Positions 1-7,470 of a DNA stretch of 34,838 nt are shown here, one piece after another. This DNA comes from an uncultured Clostridium sp. Lineage in GTDB: Bacteria; Bacillota; Clostridia; TANB77; CAG-508. The stretch spans positions 1 through 34,838 of the forward strand of contig CAOKEO010000019.1 in assembly GCA_948467495.1 (NCBI GenBank), written 5' to 3'. The stretch's first letter is position 1; each line of letters begins with the position of its first letter. Both the position numbers and the translations under genes were made by a program. Under the pieces are notes generated by a model that did no database searches, was not told the DNA's origin, and was given only the letters and a program-made list of their open reading frames with translations.

Positions 1-191
1 GTGTTTCGCCTTTGACAGCGAAGAATCAGAATGGTGTTTCGCCTTTGACAGCGAAGAATCAGAATAGTGTTTCGCCTTTGACAGCGAAGAATCAGAATAG
101 TGTTTCGCCTTTGACAGCGAAGAATCAGAATAGTGTTTCGCCTTTGACAACGAAGAATCAGAATGGTGTTTCGCCTTTGACAGCGAAGAAT
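1..191 (+). repeat. 33-bp tandem repeat (about 6 units) at the left edge
   Basis: Unit starts lie at 1, 34, 67, 100, 133 and 166; the last unit is incomplete. Each unit is 33 bp, and units differ mainly at the last base (g or a) plus one c-to-a change in unit 5. The tract is open in the + strand as an 11-residue repeat of the form TAKNQN(G/S)VSPL, continuing off the left edge and ending at a stop near 230. It could be the 3' end of a repeat protein whose start lies outside the window, or an intergenic repeat that happens to stay open because 33 is a multiple of 3. No ribosome binding site or start can be judged here. Confidence 0.85.
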
Positions 192-230
192 AAAAAGTAT
201 AAAACTATTTTTCCCTATCTATCGCTTTAG
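3..230 (+). CDS. Possible C-terminal end of an 11-residue-repeat protein (partial, uncertain)
   Basis: One frame is open from the window edge to a stop at 228-230. It reads as repeats of TAKNQNSVSPL followed by a short lysine- and aromatic-rich tail (KNKKYKTIFPYLSL). The reading has no hydrophobic core, signal peptide or recognisable domain. I do not recognise the gene. The 33-bp period keeps any frame without a stop open, so openness alone is weak evidence for coding; the sequence left of the window is needed to decide. Confidence 0.25.
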   Translation, partial: VSPLTAKNQNGVSPLTAKNQNSVSPLTAKNQNSVSPLTAKNQNSVSPLTTKNQNGVSPLTAKNKKYKTIFPYLSL

Positions 231-375
231 AAGCATAAAACATTTCTTTTCCCTATCTATTTAACGCTTAGAAGCATAAAACAATTCTTTTTCCCTATCC
301 ATTTGACGCTTAGAAGTATAAAACAATTCTTTTTCCCTTCCTATTTTTGCTTAGAAGTATAAAATCTAGACTCTT
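196..375 (+). repeat. Degenerate about 41-bp tandem repeat
   Basis: About four units of 36-42 bp follow the 33-bp repeats. Each carries a core like tttttccctatctatt followed by gcttagaagyataaaac. The units differ by small indels and substitutions, and each contains a TAG stop in the tta-gaag part, so the tract is not coding on the + strand. It fills the space up to the minus-strand gene that ends at 384. No terminator-like hairpin is obvious. Confidence 0.7.
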
Positions 376-383
376 CCATCCAA

Positions 384-2267
384 TTATTCTTTACCCCAAG
401 AAACATATATATCTATGTGTTTCTTTGCATTGTATTTCTTGCAGGTACAGCAGTCACGAACCTTACCAGGACCAAGGCTAGTTAAGATAATGGTACCTTT
501 AGAAATATATTTATTGTGACTTGCTAAAACTAGATATCCATCTTTGTCACGAACGGTTCCGTCTTTGGTAACATCATATTTGCTATCTTTTTTTTCAATA
601 CCAGAGTGCCGACCAGGAATATTTAGACCTCCTCCAGGAAGTACACGTTCAGAGTAATAGGTTTCTATATGTCCTTTGAAACTTTTTACTCCCATACTCT
701 TATTCAAGGGCTCTTGACATACATTATATTTTTTGTATAAATCTAATGTTATGCCAAAGGCAATTTTAGATTTTTTACCAGTGCTACCACCACTGCCAGT
801 GTTAGAAGAAGATTTTTTACCAGTGCTACCACCGCTGCCAGTGTTAGAAGAAGACTTTTTACCGAAACTACCGCCACTACCAGTATTAGAAGAAGGCTTC
901 TTAATATCTGTAGCCTTTTTAGGAATATTGTCATTACCACTATCATCAGAAGATGAATTTTTCTTATCGGCTGCTTTTTTAGAAGTGCCATCACTACTAC
1001 TATCATCGGAAGAAGGCTTCTTAGTATCTGTAGCCTTTTTAGAAGTATTGTCATTACCACTATCATCAGAAGATGAATTTTTCTTATCGGCTGCTTTTTT
1101 AGAAGTGCCATCACTACTACTATCATCGGAAGAAGGTTTCTTAGTATCTGTAGCCTTTTTAGAAGCACTATCATCAGAAGATGAATTTTTCTTATCGGCT
1201 GCTTTTTTGGAAGTGCCATCACTACTACTGTCATCGGAAGATGACATCTTTTTTAAGATACTGTCTTTACTAGAAGATGACTTTTCACCATCTGCTGCTT
1301 TCTTAGCAGTAGATGGCAAATCAAAAGAAGTGTAGGTGTAGGTGCATCCGCTGGGAACGTATCCTACTTCTCCTGTTTTGGAAAGCATAACCATCTCATA
1401 CCCATCACTTCCAAAAAACCAGGAAGCATAACCTAAAAATTGAAGCGGGACTCCTTTTTCAAGAGTAGCAAGCTTTTTAGAATGCTTTAAAGGTTTTGAA
1501 AGTAAAAAGGTTTCATTAGAAATTTGTCCCATTACAATCGAAGAATACGTATTTACAGTAGGGGTTTTTATACCCATTACTTCTGTGTAATTTGTATCTT
1601 CAAAATCAATGAAGCCGGAAATTCCTTTAAAGGATGTGTATAAAAATCCATATTCGTTTTTCAGAATTTTAAGATTTTGTCCTTTAGGAATTTCACCTAT
1701 GATTTCAGCATCATGGTAATGCTTATCATAAATCATCGTTTTAACGAGTGTTTTTACAGTGACTTCCTTTTGAGCTGTTTTAGTGCCTTCTGCTTTTGCT
1801 TTTACAGAAACAATAGCTGTAGAAGCAGTAGGTGTTGGTGTAATACCTGCTTTTGATGTTATCTCTTTTGCATATACTTTGTTAGATGCTAAAGTAAATG
1901 TTTCATTACAAGGATAATATCGAAATCCTGCAAATAAGCATCCAAGAGTAAAGCAAAGGAAGCAGCATGCAGATACAGGTAAGGCTAACCACCAGTTGCT
2001 AATACGAGCATCTTCATTTTCGCTCTGCCCCTGCCGTCGTTGCTGTCTCCACTTTTGCAACCTTTGTAGCCATTTTTTAGTTTTGAAAAATAGCCGAACA
2101 CCAAACATAACAACGTCTTTAATGAGTTCCTTTAGAAACTCTTGGCAGAGTTTCTTCTTCTCGGTTGTATGGTTGTTCCGAATTCCGATTATCGCGAGGC
2201 TTAGAAAAGTAACACCAAGCACTATTAGGAATGCGAACCCAAACCGTAGAAAAATTTCTTGTTTCAT
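384..2267 (-). CDS. Repeat-rich membrane-anchored protein with SH3-like and 3D-like C-terminal domains
   Basis: The product is 627 aa. Two hydrophobic segments (about residues 8-27 and 93-115) flank a basic cytoplasmic stretch, so the bulk is probably outside the cell. An SH3b-like region follows (about 172-235, with GEIPKGQNLKILKNEYGFLY). Next comes a Lys/Ser/Asp low-complexity region of 20-residue half-repeats (KKAADKKNSSSDD and KKATDTKKPSSDD types) and three Ser/Gly 14-residue repeats. The C-terminal 90 residues contain VLPGGGLNIPGRH and end GPGKVRDCCTC...HIDIYVSW, resembling 3D/double-psi barrel domains of cell-wall hydrolases. The start is set by AGAAAGGAG 6-7 bp upstream. A wall-associated role is inferred; substrate and catalytic activity are unknown. 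Base composition looks richer in G+C than the neighbours. Confidence 0.8.
   Translation of the reverse strand: MKQEIFLRFGFAFLIVLGVTFLSLAIIGIRNNHTTEKKKLCQEFLKELIKDVVMFGVRLFFKTKKWLQRLQKWRQQRRQGQSENEDARISNWWLALPVSACCFLCFTLGCLFAGFRYYPCNETFTLASNKVYAKEITSKAGITPTPTASTAIVSVKAKAEGTKTAQKEVTVKTLVKTMIYDKHYHDAEIIGEIPKGQNLKILKNEYGFLYTSFKGISGFIDFEDTNYTEVMGIKTPTVNTYSSIVMGQISNETFLLSKPLKHSKKLATLEKGVPLQFLGYASWFFGSDGYEMVMLSKTGEVGYVPSGCTYTYTSFDLPSTAKKAADGEKSSSSKDSILKKMSSSDDSSSDGTSKKAADKKNSSSDDSASKKATDTKKPSSDDSSSDGTSKKAADKKNSSSDDSGNDNTSKKATDTKKPSSDDSSSDGTSKKAADKKNSSSDDSGNDNIPKKATDIKKPSSNTGSGGSFGKKSSSNTGSGGSTGKKSSSNTGSGGSTGKKSKIAFGITLDLYKKYNVCQEPLNKSMGVKSFKGHIETYYSERVLPGGGLNIPGRHSGIEKKDSKYDVTKDGTVRDKDGYLVLASHNKYISKGTIILTSLGPGKVRDCCTCKKYNAKKHIDIYVSWGKE
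772..1245 (-). repeat. Internal 42-bp and 120-bp direct repeats within the surface-protein gene
   Basis: Three 42-bp units at about 772-897 encode the Gly/Ser repeats (SSSNTGSGGS type). Two full 120-bp units (901-1020 and 1021-1140) and one shortened unit (from 1141) encode the Lys/Ser/Asp repeats. The units are nearly identical at DNA level, including synonymous positions, which points to recent expansion or contraction by recombination or slippage. Copy number is likely to vary between strains and may be misassembled from short reads. Confidence 0.85.
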
Positions 2268-2331
2268 ATATAATCTCCTTTCTGTCCCTGTTACCCCGGG
2301 GACATGGGTTTCAAAAATTTATTACACTACT

Positions 2332-2360
2332 ATTATACCACATTTTGCCACAAAAATCAA
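2332..2360 (-). promoter_or_regulatory. Promoter of the repeat-rich surface protein gene
   Basis: Read on the minus strand this is TTGATT, a 17-bp spacer, then TATAAT. The spacer begins TTTGTGGCAAAAT, which also opens the spacer of the promoter at 12347-12375 upstream of another secreted-protein gene. Between promoter and start, the 5' leader contains a short inverted repeat (TGTCCC ... GGGACA, about 2283-2304) just before the ribosome binding site. Confidence 0.7.
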
Positions 2361-2427
2361 CATAAACCATTTACTTTTTCAGTTTCCGTTACATAATGCT
2401 AAAAAAGTATCATTTTTTATAAAACTA

Positions 2428-2456
2428 TTGCAACAAAAGAAGAAATTAAATATAAT
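2428..2456 (+). promoter_or_regulatory. Probable promoter of the SDR gene
   Basis: TTGCAA, a 17-bp spacer and TATAAT lie on the + strand 63 bp upstream of the SDR start. The -10 is consensus and the -35 differs at two positions. No other good candidate is seen in this short gap. Confidence 0.55.
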
Positions 2457-2518
2457 AAATACAATCATAGTATCAAAAAAGACATAAAACAATAATTAAT
2501 GGATAAAGAGGTGAAAAT

Positions 2519-3250
2519 ATGGAGAAAGTAGCCATGATAACAGGAGCATCAAGAGGGATTGGGAGAGAGATAGCAAAACAATTAGCTAAAAAGAAGATAC
2601 AAGTCATAGCAAATTATAACCAATCGGAAAAAGAAGCCATTCAATTAAAGCAAGAATTAGAAAAGGAAAACATAGCCATAGATATTGTGAAAGCAGATAT
2701 ATCAAAAAAAGAAGAAGCTAAAAAACTAGTACAATTTGGTTTAGAAAAATATCAAAAAATAGATATTTTAATTAACAATGCAGGTATTAGTGAATACAAA
2801 ATGTTTACAGAAGAAACTGAAGAAGACTGGAATCGAGTGATTAATACCAATCTATATTCTGCTTTTGTTATGTCACAAGAAGTAATGCCTAGCATGATAC
2901 ATCAAAAAGAGGGGTGTATCATTAATATATCATCCATATGGGGAATGGTAGGGGCATCGTTAGAAGTATTGTATTCTATTTCTAAAGCGGGAATGAATGG
3001 AATGACGAAAGCTTTAGCAAAAGAATTAGGACCATCTAATATCAGAGTCAATGCAATTGCACCAGGAAGTATCGACACAGATATGAATTTAGATTTTAGT
3101 AAAGAAGAACGAAAGCAAATAGAAGAAGAAATACCTCTTGGAAGAATAGGAATGCCAAAAGATATTGCTAAATGCGTAAACTGGTTAATAGAAGACAATT
3201 ACACAACAGGACAAATTATTTCGATTAATGGGGGATGGGTTATTACATAA
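2519..3250 (+). CDS. Short-chain dehydrogenase/reductase, FabG-like (3-oxoacyl-ACP reductase type)
   Basis: The 243-aa product is a classical SDR. It has the nucleotide-binding motif TGASRGIG (residues 9-16), NNAG (87-90), NTN near 110, catalytic Ser139 in NISSIWG, and Tyr152/Lys156 in YSISK. The C-terminal GGWVIT is also typical. SDRs of this length and motif set reduce a keto group with NAD(P)H; many are 3-oxoacyl-ACP reductases of fatty-acid synthesis. No other fab gene lies nearby, so the actual substrate is open and the protein may act outside the main FAS pathway. The start has AGAGGTG 6 bp upstream, and a strong terminator follows 16 bp after the stop. Confidence 0.9.
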   Translation: MEKVAMITGASRGIGREIAKQLAKKKIQVIANYNQSEKEAIQLKQELEKENIAIDIVKADISKKEEAKKLVQFGLEKYQKIDILINNAGISEYKMFTEETEEDWNRVINTNLYSAFVMSQEVMPSMIHQKEGCIINISSIWGMVGASLEVLYSISKAGMNGMTKALAKELGPSNIRVNAIAPGSIDTDMNLDFSKEERKQIEEEIPLGRIGMPKDIAKCVNWLIEDNYTTGQIISINGGWVIT

Positions 3251-3265
3251 GAAGTGATAAAAAGC

Positions 3266-3306
3266 AAAAAAGTTACCAAAAGCTTAAAATCTTTTGGTAA
3301 CTTTTT
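3266..3306. terminator. Bidirectional Rho-independent terminator
   Basis: An A-tract plus AGTTACCAAAAG, an 8-nt loop, then CTTTTGGTAACT and a T-tract form a stem of about 16 bp. It has A/T runs on both sides, so it can end the SDR transcript (+) and the convergent starch-binding gene (-). Confidence 0.92.
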
Positions 3307-3320
3307 TGCTTACAAATTAA

Positions 3321-3794
3321 TTAATTTTCACTACTTCTGATTTTTCTTTTATAATTTCCAGAAATTATCTTTGGAAGATAAGTAATAATTTTGTAAACAG
3401 CCAAACGTACTTTTTTGCTCCATAGATAAGATTTTCTCAATTTTTTAACAGAACCTAAAGCCACGGACTCATCTTCTAAAACTAATAACTGATTTTGTAC
3501 TTTTTCTAAAGGGAAAATATAATTTTGACCATCATTATTATCCCAACAATTATTATTATTTTTAAAGCAAAAATTAAAAGTATCTCCTTCGCCTAATTCT
3601 ATTTCAGCTTGAAAACCTAAGTCTGTTTTTTCCATTTTTATATCATTTACATGATTCCAATTAAGCCCAAAACCATAATGAATAAAAACCTCTTCAGAAG
3701 CATTTTGAAAAAGTTTTCCAATATATGATATTTTTACCTTACTATTTTCAACTAGTTTATCTGTATTGAAAAATATGTTCTTGGTTAATTCCAT
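3321..3794 (-). CDS. Small stand-alone CBM21/CBM53-like starch/glycogen-binding protein
   Basis: The 157-aa product has a carbohydrate-binding module at about residues 19-97. It contains VFIHYGFGLNW followed by CFKNNNNCWDNNDGQNY, the Trp/Asn-rich ligand signature of CBM families 21 and 53. No signal peptide or catalytic domain is present. The C-terminal 45 residues are strongly basic with hydrophobic patches (LAVYKIITYLPKIIS), which might contact membrane or RNA. It probably binds intracellular glycogen or another alpha-glucan, perhaps as a targeting subunit; this is inferred, since no glycogen enzyme is in the window. A GGAGAG ribosome binding site lies about 10 bp before the start. It is convergent with the SDR gene. 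Confidence 0.8.
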   Translation of the reverse strand: MELTKNIFFNTDKLVENSKVKISYIGKLFQNASEEVFIHYGFGLNWNHVNDIKMEKTDLGFQAEIELGEGDTFNFCFKNNNNCWDNNDGQNYIFPLEKVQNQLLVLEDESVALGSVKKLRKSYLWSKKVRLAVYKIITYLPKIISGNYKRKIRSSEN

Positions 3795-3830
3795 CCCATT
3801 TTCTCTCCTTATTTATCTTTTGCTAGTAAC

Positions 3831-3859
3831 ATTATAATATTATTTTTTACAATGTTCAA
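3831..3859 (-). promoter_or_regulatory. Probable promoter of the CBM-like gene
   Basis: Read on the minus strand: TTGAAC, a 17-bp spacer, TATAAT, lying 36 bp upstream of the start codon. The rest of 3860-4062 is very AT-rich and holds the likely promoter of the divergent VanW gene. The best guess there is TTGTCA at 4002 with GATAAT at 4023, but the spacing is short and this is not certain. Confidence 0.6.
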
Positions 3860-4062
3860 GTATTTTCGTGAAAAAAGTCAAAAAAAATCTAAGATTTTGT
3901 CAAAAAGGAATAAGAAAGAATTATTATCATAATAATTAATAAGCACAATTTATAAATAGATTTTGTTTCATATTTTTTATTTTAATTCATGAAAAAGACA
4001 GTTGTCAAAAAAGACAGTTTATGATAATATTTATTTAGAATATAAAAAGGGGAAATATAATT

Positions 4063-5973
4063 ATGGCAGGATTTGTAAAGGGAAATTCGGAGGAAAAAGA
4101 AATGAAGAAACAAGGAGAAAAAAGTAATCTGACAGAGGAAATAAAAACAGAGGAGAAAAGAAAAGTAAACAAAGAAAAAAAGGAAAAATTTGAAAAGACA
4201 AAAAAGAAGCCAAAAGAACTGGAGAAAGTTTTCAAAGATATGACAGTGAGCGAATACAAAAGGAGAAAATTACTCATCCCTGTTATAACCATTATATTAG
4301 TAATAATGGCTATCGGATTTTCAACAATTTTTGCATTTGCTAATATAAAAAAGGAAAAAATCATCAGTGGAGTTTCCATTTCAGGGGTGGATGTTTCTGG
4401 ATTATCACAAGAAGAAGCAAAGGCTAAAATAAATGAAATTTATGAAGATAAAAAGGAAAAAGAAATTTCGCTTCAATATGAGGATTATGAAACTACCCTT
4501 AATCCAACTTTAATGGAAGTCAATTATGATATAGACAAGGCAGTAGAAGAAGCTTATTTAATAGGAAAAGAAGATAACATATTTGTTAGCAATTATCAGA
4601 TATTATTTACTTTAATTGGTAAGAAAAATATAGATGTTAATATGACTTTAAATGAAGAGGTAACAAGACAAAGTATAGAAGATATTGGGGTTAATTTGCC
4701 AGGAACAATTATAGAATCTAGTCATGCTGTTGAAGAAGATGAACTTATCATTACAAAAGGAAAACCAGGAATTGTAATTGATACAGAATTATTATTAGCA
4801 AAAGTAAAAAATAGATTAAATGATAGAAATAGTAAAGAGGATTATATCGAAATACCAGTTCAACAAAAAGAACCGGAACCAATTGATATTGATAAAATTC
4901 ATGAAGAAGTATATACAGAAGTAAAAGATGCCTATTATACAAAAGATCCATTTACTATTTATCCAGAAGTACAAGGAATTGACTTTGATGTGGAAGCAGC
5001 AAAAGAATTACTAAAAGAAGAAAAAGAAGAGTATATGATAAAGCTTACCATAACAAAACCAAAAATAACGATTGATCAAATTGGTTCAGAAGCATTCCCA
5101 GATCAATTATCAACTTTTACTACTAGATATGATGTGAGTGACAAAGATAGGACAACAAATTTGGAAATTGCTTGCCAAAAAATAAATGGAAAAGTAGTAT
5201 TAGTAGGAGATACCTTTTCTTATAATCAAACATTAGGACCTAGAACAATAGCAGCTGGCTATAAAAATGGAAAAGTATATGCAGGAGGGGAAGTAGTAGA
5301 CGGAATTGGAGGCGGTATTTGCCAGATATCTTCTACTTTGTACAATACCGTTTTAATGGCTAACTTAGAAATCGTGGAAAGAAGAAATCATCAATTTGTA
5401 ACTTCTTATTTACCAGCTGGAAGGGATGCAACTGTGGTATATGGAGCAATTGATTTTAAATTTAAAAACACAAGAAAATTTCCAATTAGAATTGTAGCAA
5501 CTGCTAAAAACGGAATTGCAACTGTTTCTATGTATGGAATTAAAGAAGATAGTGAATACACATTTAGTTTTAATACAAAGACAGTAGCCTCTATTCCATT
5601 TACAACGAAATATGAAGAAGATGCTACTTTAGAGCCAGGAACAGAAAAAGTAAAACAAAAAGGAGTAAATGGTTTAAAAACAGAAACATATATCACTAAA
5701 ATGTTAAATGGAAAAGTAGTGTCAACTACATTACTTTCTAAAGATACTTATGATGCCATGACAAGAGTAGTCATGAAGTCAAATAAGAAAGAAACAACCA
5801 ATACAGAGGCAAATACAAATTCTAATACTATAATAGATGACAAGAAAAATCAGACAACAGAGAAACCATCCAAGCCATCAGATAATTCGTTAGAGAATCA
5901 TAAGACAGATAATGCAAAAGAACCTATTAGTACAGTCCAAAAACCAGACAAAATAAACCATAAAAATCCTTAA
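4063..5973 (+). CDS. VanW/YoaR-family envelope protein with G5-like domain
   Basis: The 636-aa product has a highly charged cytoplasmic N-terminus (1-69) and one transmembrane segment (about 70-93). Next are putative peptidoglycan-binding repeats, starting with GVDVSGLSQEEAKAKI, which is typical of PG_binding_4. The VanW domain (about 350-485) has the invariant GDTFSYNQTLGPRT and GGGICQISSTLYN motifs. A G5-like segment follows (about 510-565, LEPGTEKVKQKGVNGLKTET), then a Lys/Asn/Pro-rich tail. Architecture and order match YoaR-like proteins of Clostridia; a cell-wall role is inferred, and VanW's biochemical function is not established. AAAGGGGAA precedes the ATG. The gene ends directly at a palindromic repeat element that may serve as its terminator. 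Confidence 0.92.
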   Translation: MAGFVKGNSEEKEMKKQGEKSNLTEEIKTEEKRKVNKEKKEKFEKTKKKPKELEKVFKDMTVSEYKRRKLLIPVITIILVIMAIGFSTIFAFANIKKEKIISGVSISGVDVSGLSQEEAKAKINEIYEDKKEKEISLQYEDYETTLNPTLMEVNYDIDKAVEEAYLIGKEDNIFVSNYQILFTLIGKKNIDVNMTLNEEVTRQSIEDIGVNLPGTIIESSHAVEEDELIITKGKPGIVIDTELLLAKVKNRLNDRNSKEDYIEIPVQQKEPEPIDIDKIHEEVYTEVKDAYYTKDPFTIYPEVQGIDFDVEAAKELLKEEKEEYMIKLTITKPKITIDQIGSEAFPDQLSTFTTRYDVSDKDRTTNLEIACQKINGKVVLVGDTFSYNQTLGPRTIAAGYKNGKVYAGGEVVDGIGGGICQISSTLYNTVLMANLEIVERRNHQFVTSYLPAGRDATVVYGAIDFKFKNTRKFPIRIVATAKNGIATVSMYGIKEDSEYTFSFNTKTVASIPFTTKYEEDATLEPGTEKVKQKGVNGLKTETYITKMLNGKVVSTTLLSKDTYDAMTRVVMKSNKKETTNTEANTNSNTIIDDKKNQTTEKPSKPSDNSLENHKTDNAKEPISTVQKPDKINHKNP

Positions 5974-5974
5974 A

Positions 5975-6121
5975 AAAGTTTCTATATTTTTTATTGGTAA
6001 CTCCCAGCTGCGAACAGTCTGTAATGTTATACAGACTGTTCGCAGCTGATTTCTCCGAATTGTTACATCATAAAAAATATAGAAACTTTCTAATTGAAAT
6101 ATAGCACCTCTGGATAGTTAC
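5975..6121 (+). mobile_element. MITE-like palindromic element, copy 1 (left arm missing)
   Basis: The core starts 2 bp after the VanW stop with AAGTTTCTATATTTTTTAT and returns as its inverted repeat at about 6070-6088. Inside is a perfect hairpin whose arms are CAGCTGCGAACAGTCTGTA and its complement. The right outer arm (CTAATTGAAATATA...CACCTCTGGATAGTTAC) ends at 6121. The left outer arm seen in other copies is absent; VanW coding sequence stands there. No target duplication can be identified. It belongs to the same family as 19895-20074, 24841-25021 and 31485-31663. Confidence 0.85.
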
Positions 6122-6151
6122 AAAAAAGCTAAAACTTTAATCATAAGAGAC

Positions 6152-6180
6152 TTGACAAGAGAAAGAAAAGATACTATAAT
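6152..6180 (+). promoter_or_regulatory. Consensus promoter of tRNA-Lys
   Basis: TTGACA (6152-6157), a 17-bp spacer and TATAAT (6175-6180) give a perfect sigma-A-type promoter 20 bp before the tRNA. Confidence 0.9.
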
Positions 6181-6200
6181 TAGAAAAGCTTAAATGATGT

Positions 6201-6276
6201 GGGTTATTAGCTCAGTTGGTAGAGCAGCGGACTCTTAATCCGAAGGTCCGGGGTTCGACCCCCCGATGACCCACCA
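6201..6276 (+). tRNA. tRNA-Lys (anticodon CTT)
   Basis: A 76-nt cloverleaf with acceptor arm GGGTTAT/ATGACCC, D-arm GCTCAGTTGGTAGAGC, anticodon loop CTCTTAA (anticodon CTT) and T-arm CGGGG-TTCGACC-CCCCG. The discriminator A and the CCA end are both encoded. A consensus promoter precedes it and a terminator follows. Confidence 0.97.
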
Positions 6277-6281
6277 TAAGT

Positions 6282-6310
6282 AAAAAGATATGTGTAAAAC
6301 ATATCTTTTT
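6282..6310. terminator. Terminator between tRNA-Lys and the convergent RiPP-like operon
   Basis: AAAAAGATATGT, a 5-nt loop, then ACATATCTTTTT. T-tracts on both strands let it end both the tRNA (+) and the operon finishing at 6334 (-). Confidence 0.88.
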
Positions 6311-6333
6311 GCGTTTAGGATGTATCCTTTGAT

Positions 6334-7470
6334 TTACTTAATTCCTAATCTATCGTAAACATTTTTTATATTTTGTACCTCTTTTTCATCAGCCTCTTTT
6401 ATCAACTTTATGGTATCTAATCTGTTTTTAAAAGAAGTATTTCTTGAAATGATATCTTTAACCATTCTATTTATCCACATAACAGGCAATAAAAGTGGAA
6501 ACTTTTTAAGAATAGGAAATTTTTCCTGCATAATTTGTTTTTTCGGAAAAAGTAACTGAATAAGAAATTTACATTTTCCATTGTTTTGTCCAATAGAATA
6601 GTTTACTTGGTTGTAAAAACTGCTACCTTTTAAAATAAATTTTTCTGTTTCATCAAAATTACTGATTTCATTTGTTCCAAACCATTTATAGGCAATTTGT
6701 TTGATATTGTTTGCAAAATCTTGTATGTCCAAATTTTTAAAAATTGCATTTAATGTATCATCATTTAGTACATCTTGATAAGTTTCATTATATAAATAGA
6801 TATCTAATACATCTTTTACCTTTATTCCTGTAAATTTGAAGTGAGCTAATAAATGAACCATACAAAAAACATAGGCGTTAATTATATCTAATTGATAAAT
6901 GTTTTTATAATTCTTATAAGTAACACATAAAGGCCAAATATGGTTAAAATATTCATAACCAATTTCATCTTTTTTTAGAACGAGTTTTCTATGTAATTCA
7001 ACAATAAAAAAAGGGGACTTCATAAAAGTTAAGTGTTTTTCTTGATCATGATCTTTGTGATATCCCATATCTTTAAGAAGTTTGGAGGCTTTTTTAAAGT
7101 CATTTGAACTCACAAAAATATCTAAATCACACATTTGTCTCATATAATTTTGTGGATAGATATCTTTCATTAACATACCTTTTACGACTAAAGTTTTTAT
7201 ATGATTCTTCTCAAAAGTATTTAGTATTTTTTCATTTTCTATATTTTGATTGGTATCTTTTACAATTTGAGCGGTGTAATCTTGATAGATTTCGTTTCTT
7301 ATTTTTTCAGATTTACAAAATTTTTCAGCCCAATTTTCTAAAAAATTACTAAGTTTATTAATTTTTGCCAAGTGATATAGTTTTTCTTCATCGATATTAC
7401 GATTAGGCATATTATCTTTTTCTAATAAAAAACATTTAACAATTTCTAATAAACTTTTAGCTTCTTCCAT
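6334..7470 (-). CDS. PF14907-type uncharacterised nucleotidyltransferase, last gene of the RiPP-like operon
   Basis: The 378-aa product carries the family hallmark at residues 97-120: Lys97-Gly98 in VVKGMLMKDIYP, Arg111, and the metal-binding pair Asp115/Asp117 in CDLDIFV, followed by a conserved GYH-type strand. Such proteins are minimal nucleotidyltransferases, some encoded beside PqqD-like and HPr-kinase-like genes in peptide-modification loci. The natural product and nucleotide donor are unknown here. The start overlaps the end of the ABC exporter gene by 14 bp, so translation is probably coupled. AAAGGA lies upstream of the ATG. The gene ends at the terminator shared with tRNA-Lys. The role as a tailoring enzyme on the exported peptide is inferred from context only. 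Confidence 0.85.
   Translation of the reverse strand: MEEAKSLLEIVKCFLLEKDNMPNRNIDEEKLYHLAKINKLSNFLENWAEKFCKSEKIRNEIYQDYTAQIVKDTNQNIENEKILNTFEKNHIKTLVVKGMLMKDIYPQNYMRQMCDLDIFVSSNDFKKASKLLKDMGYHKDHDQEKHLTFMKSPFFIVELHRKLVLKKDEIGYEYFNHIWPLCVTYKNYKNIYQLDIINAYVFCMVHLLAHFKFTGIKVKDVLDIYLYNETYQDVLNDDTLNAIFKNLDIQDFANNIKQIAYKWFGTNEISNFDETEKFILKGSSFYNQVNYSIGQNNGKCKFLIQLLFPKKQIMQEKFPILKKFPLLLPVMWINRMVKDIISRNTSFKNRLDTIKLIKEADEKEVQNIKNVYDRLGIK

Noticed and set aside
1..230. CRISPR-like array
   Set aside because: The 33-bp units are head to tail with no unique spacers and no cas genes nearby.
733..1335. Long antisense open frames opposite the surface-protein repeats (733-1335 +, 749-1234 -)
   Set aside because: They mirror the low-complexity codons of the real gene, have no ribosome binding site and give repetitive hydrophobic strings.
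6201..6276. tRNA-Lys as an integration site for an island
   Set aside because: No integrase gene and no second copy of the tRNA 3' end is seen in the window.
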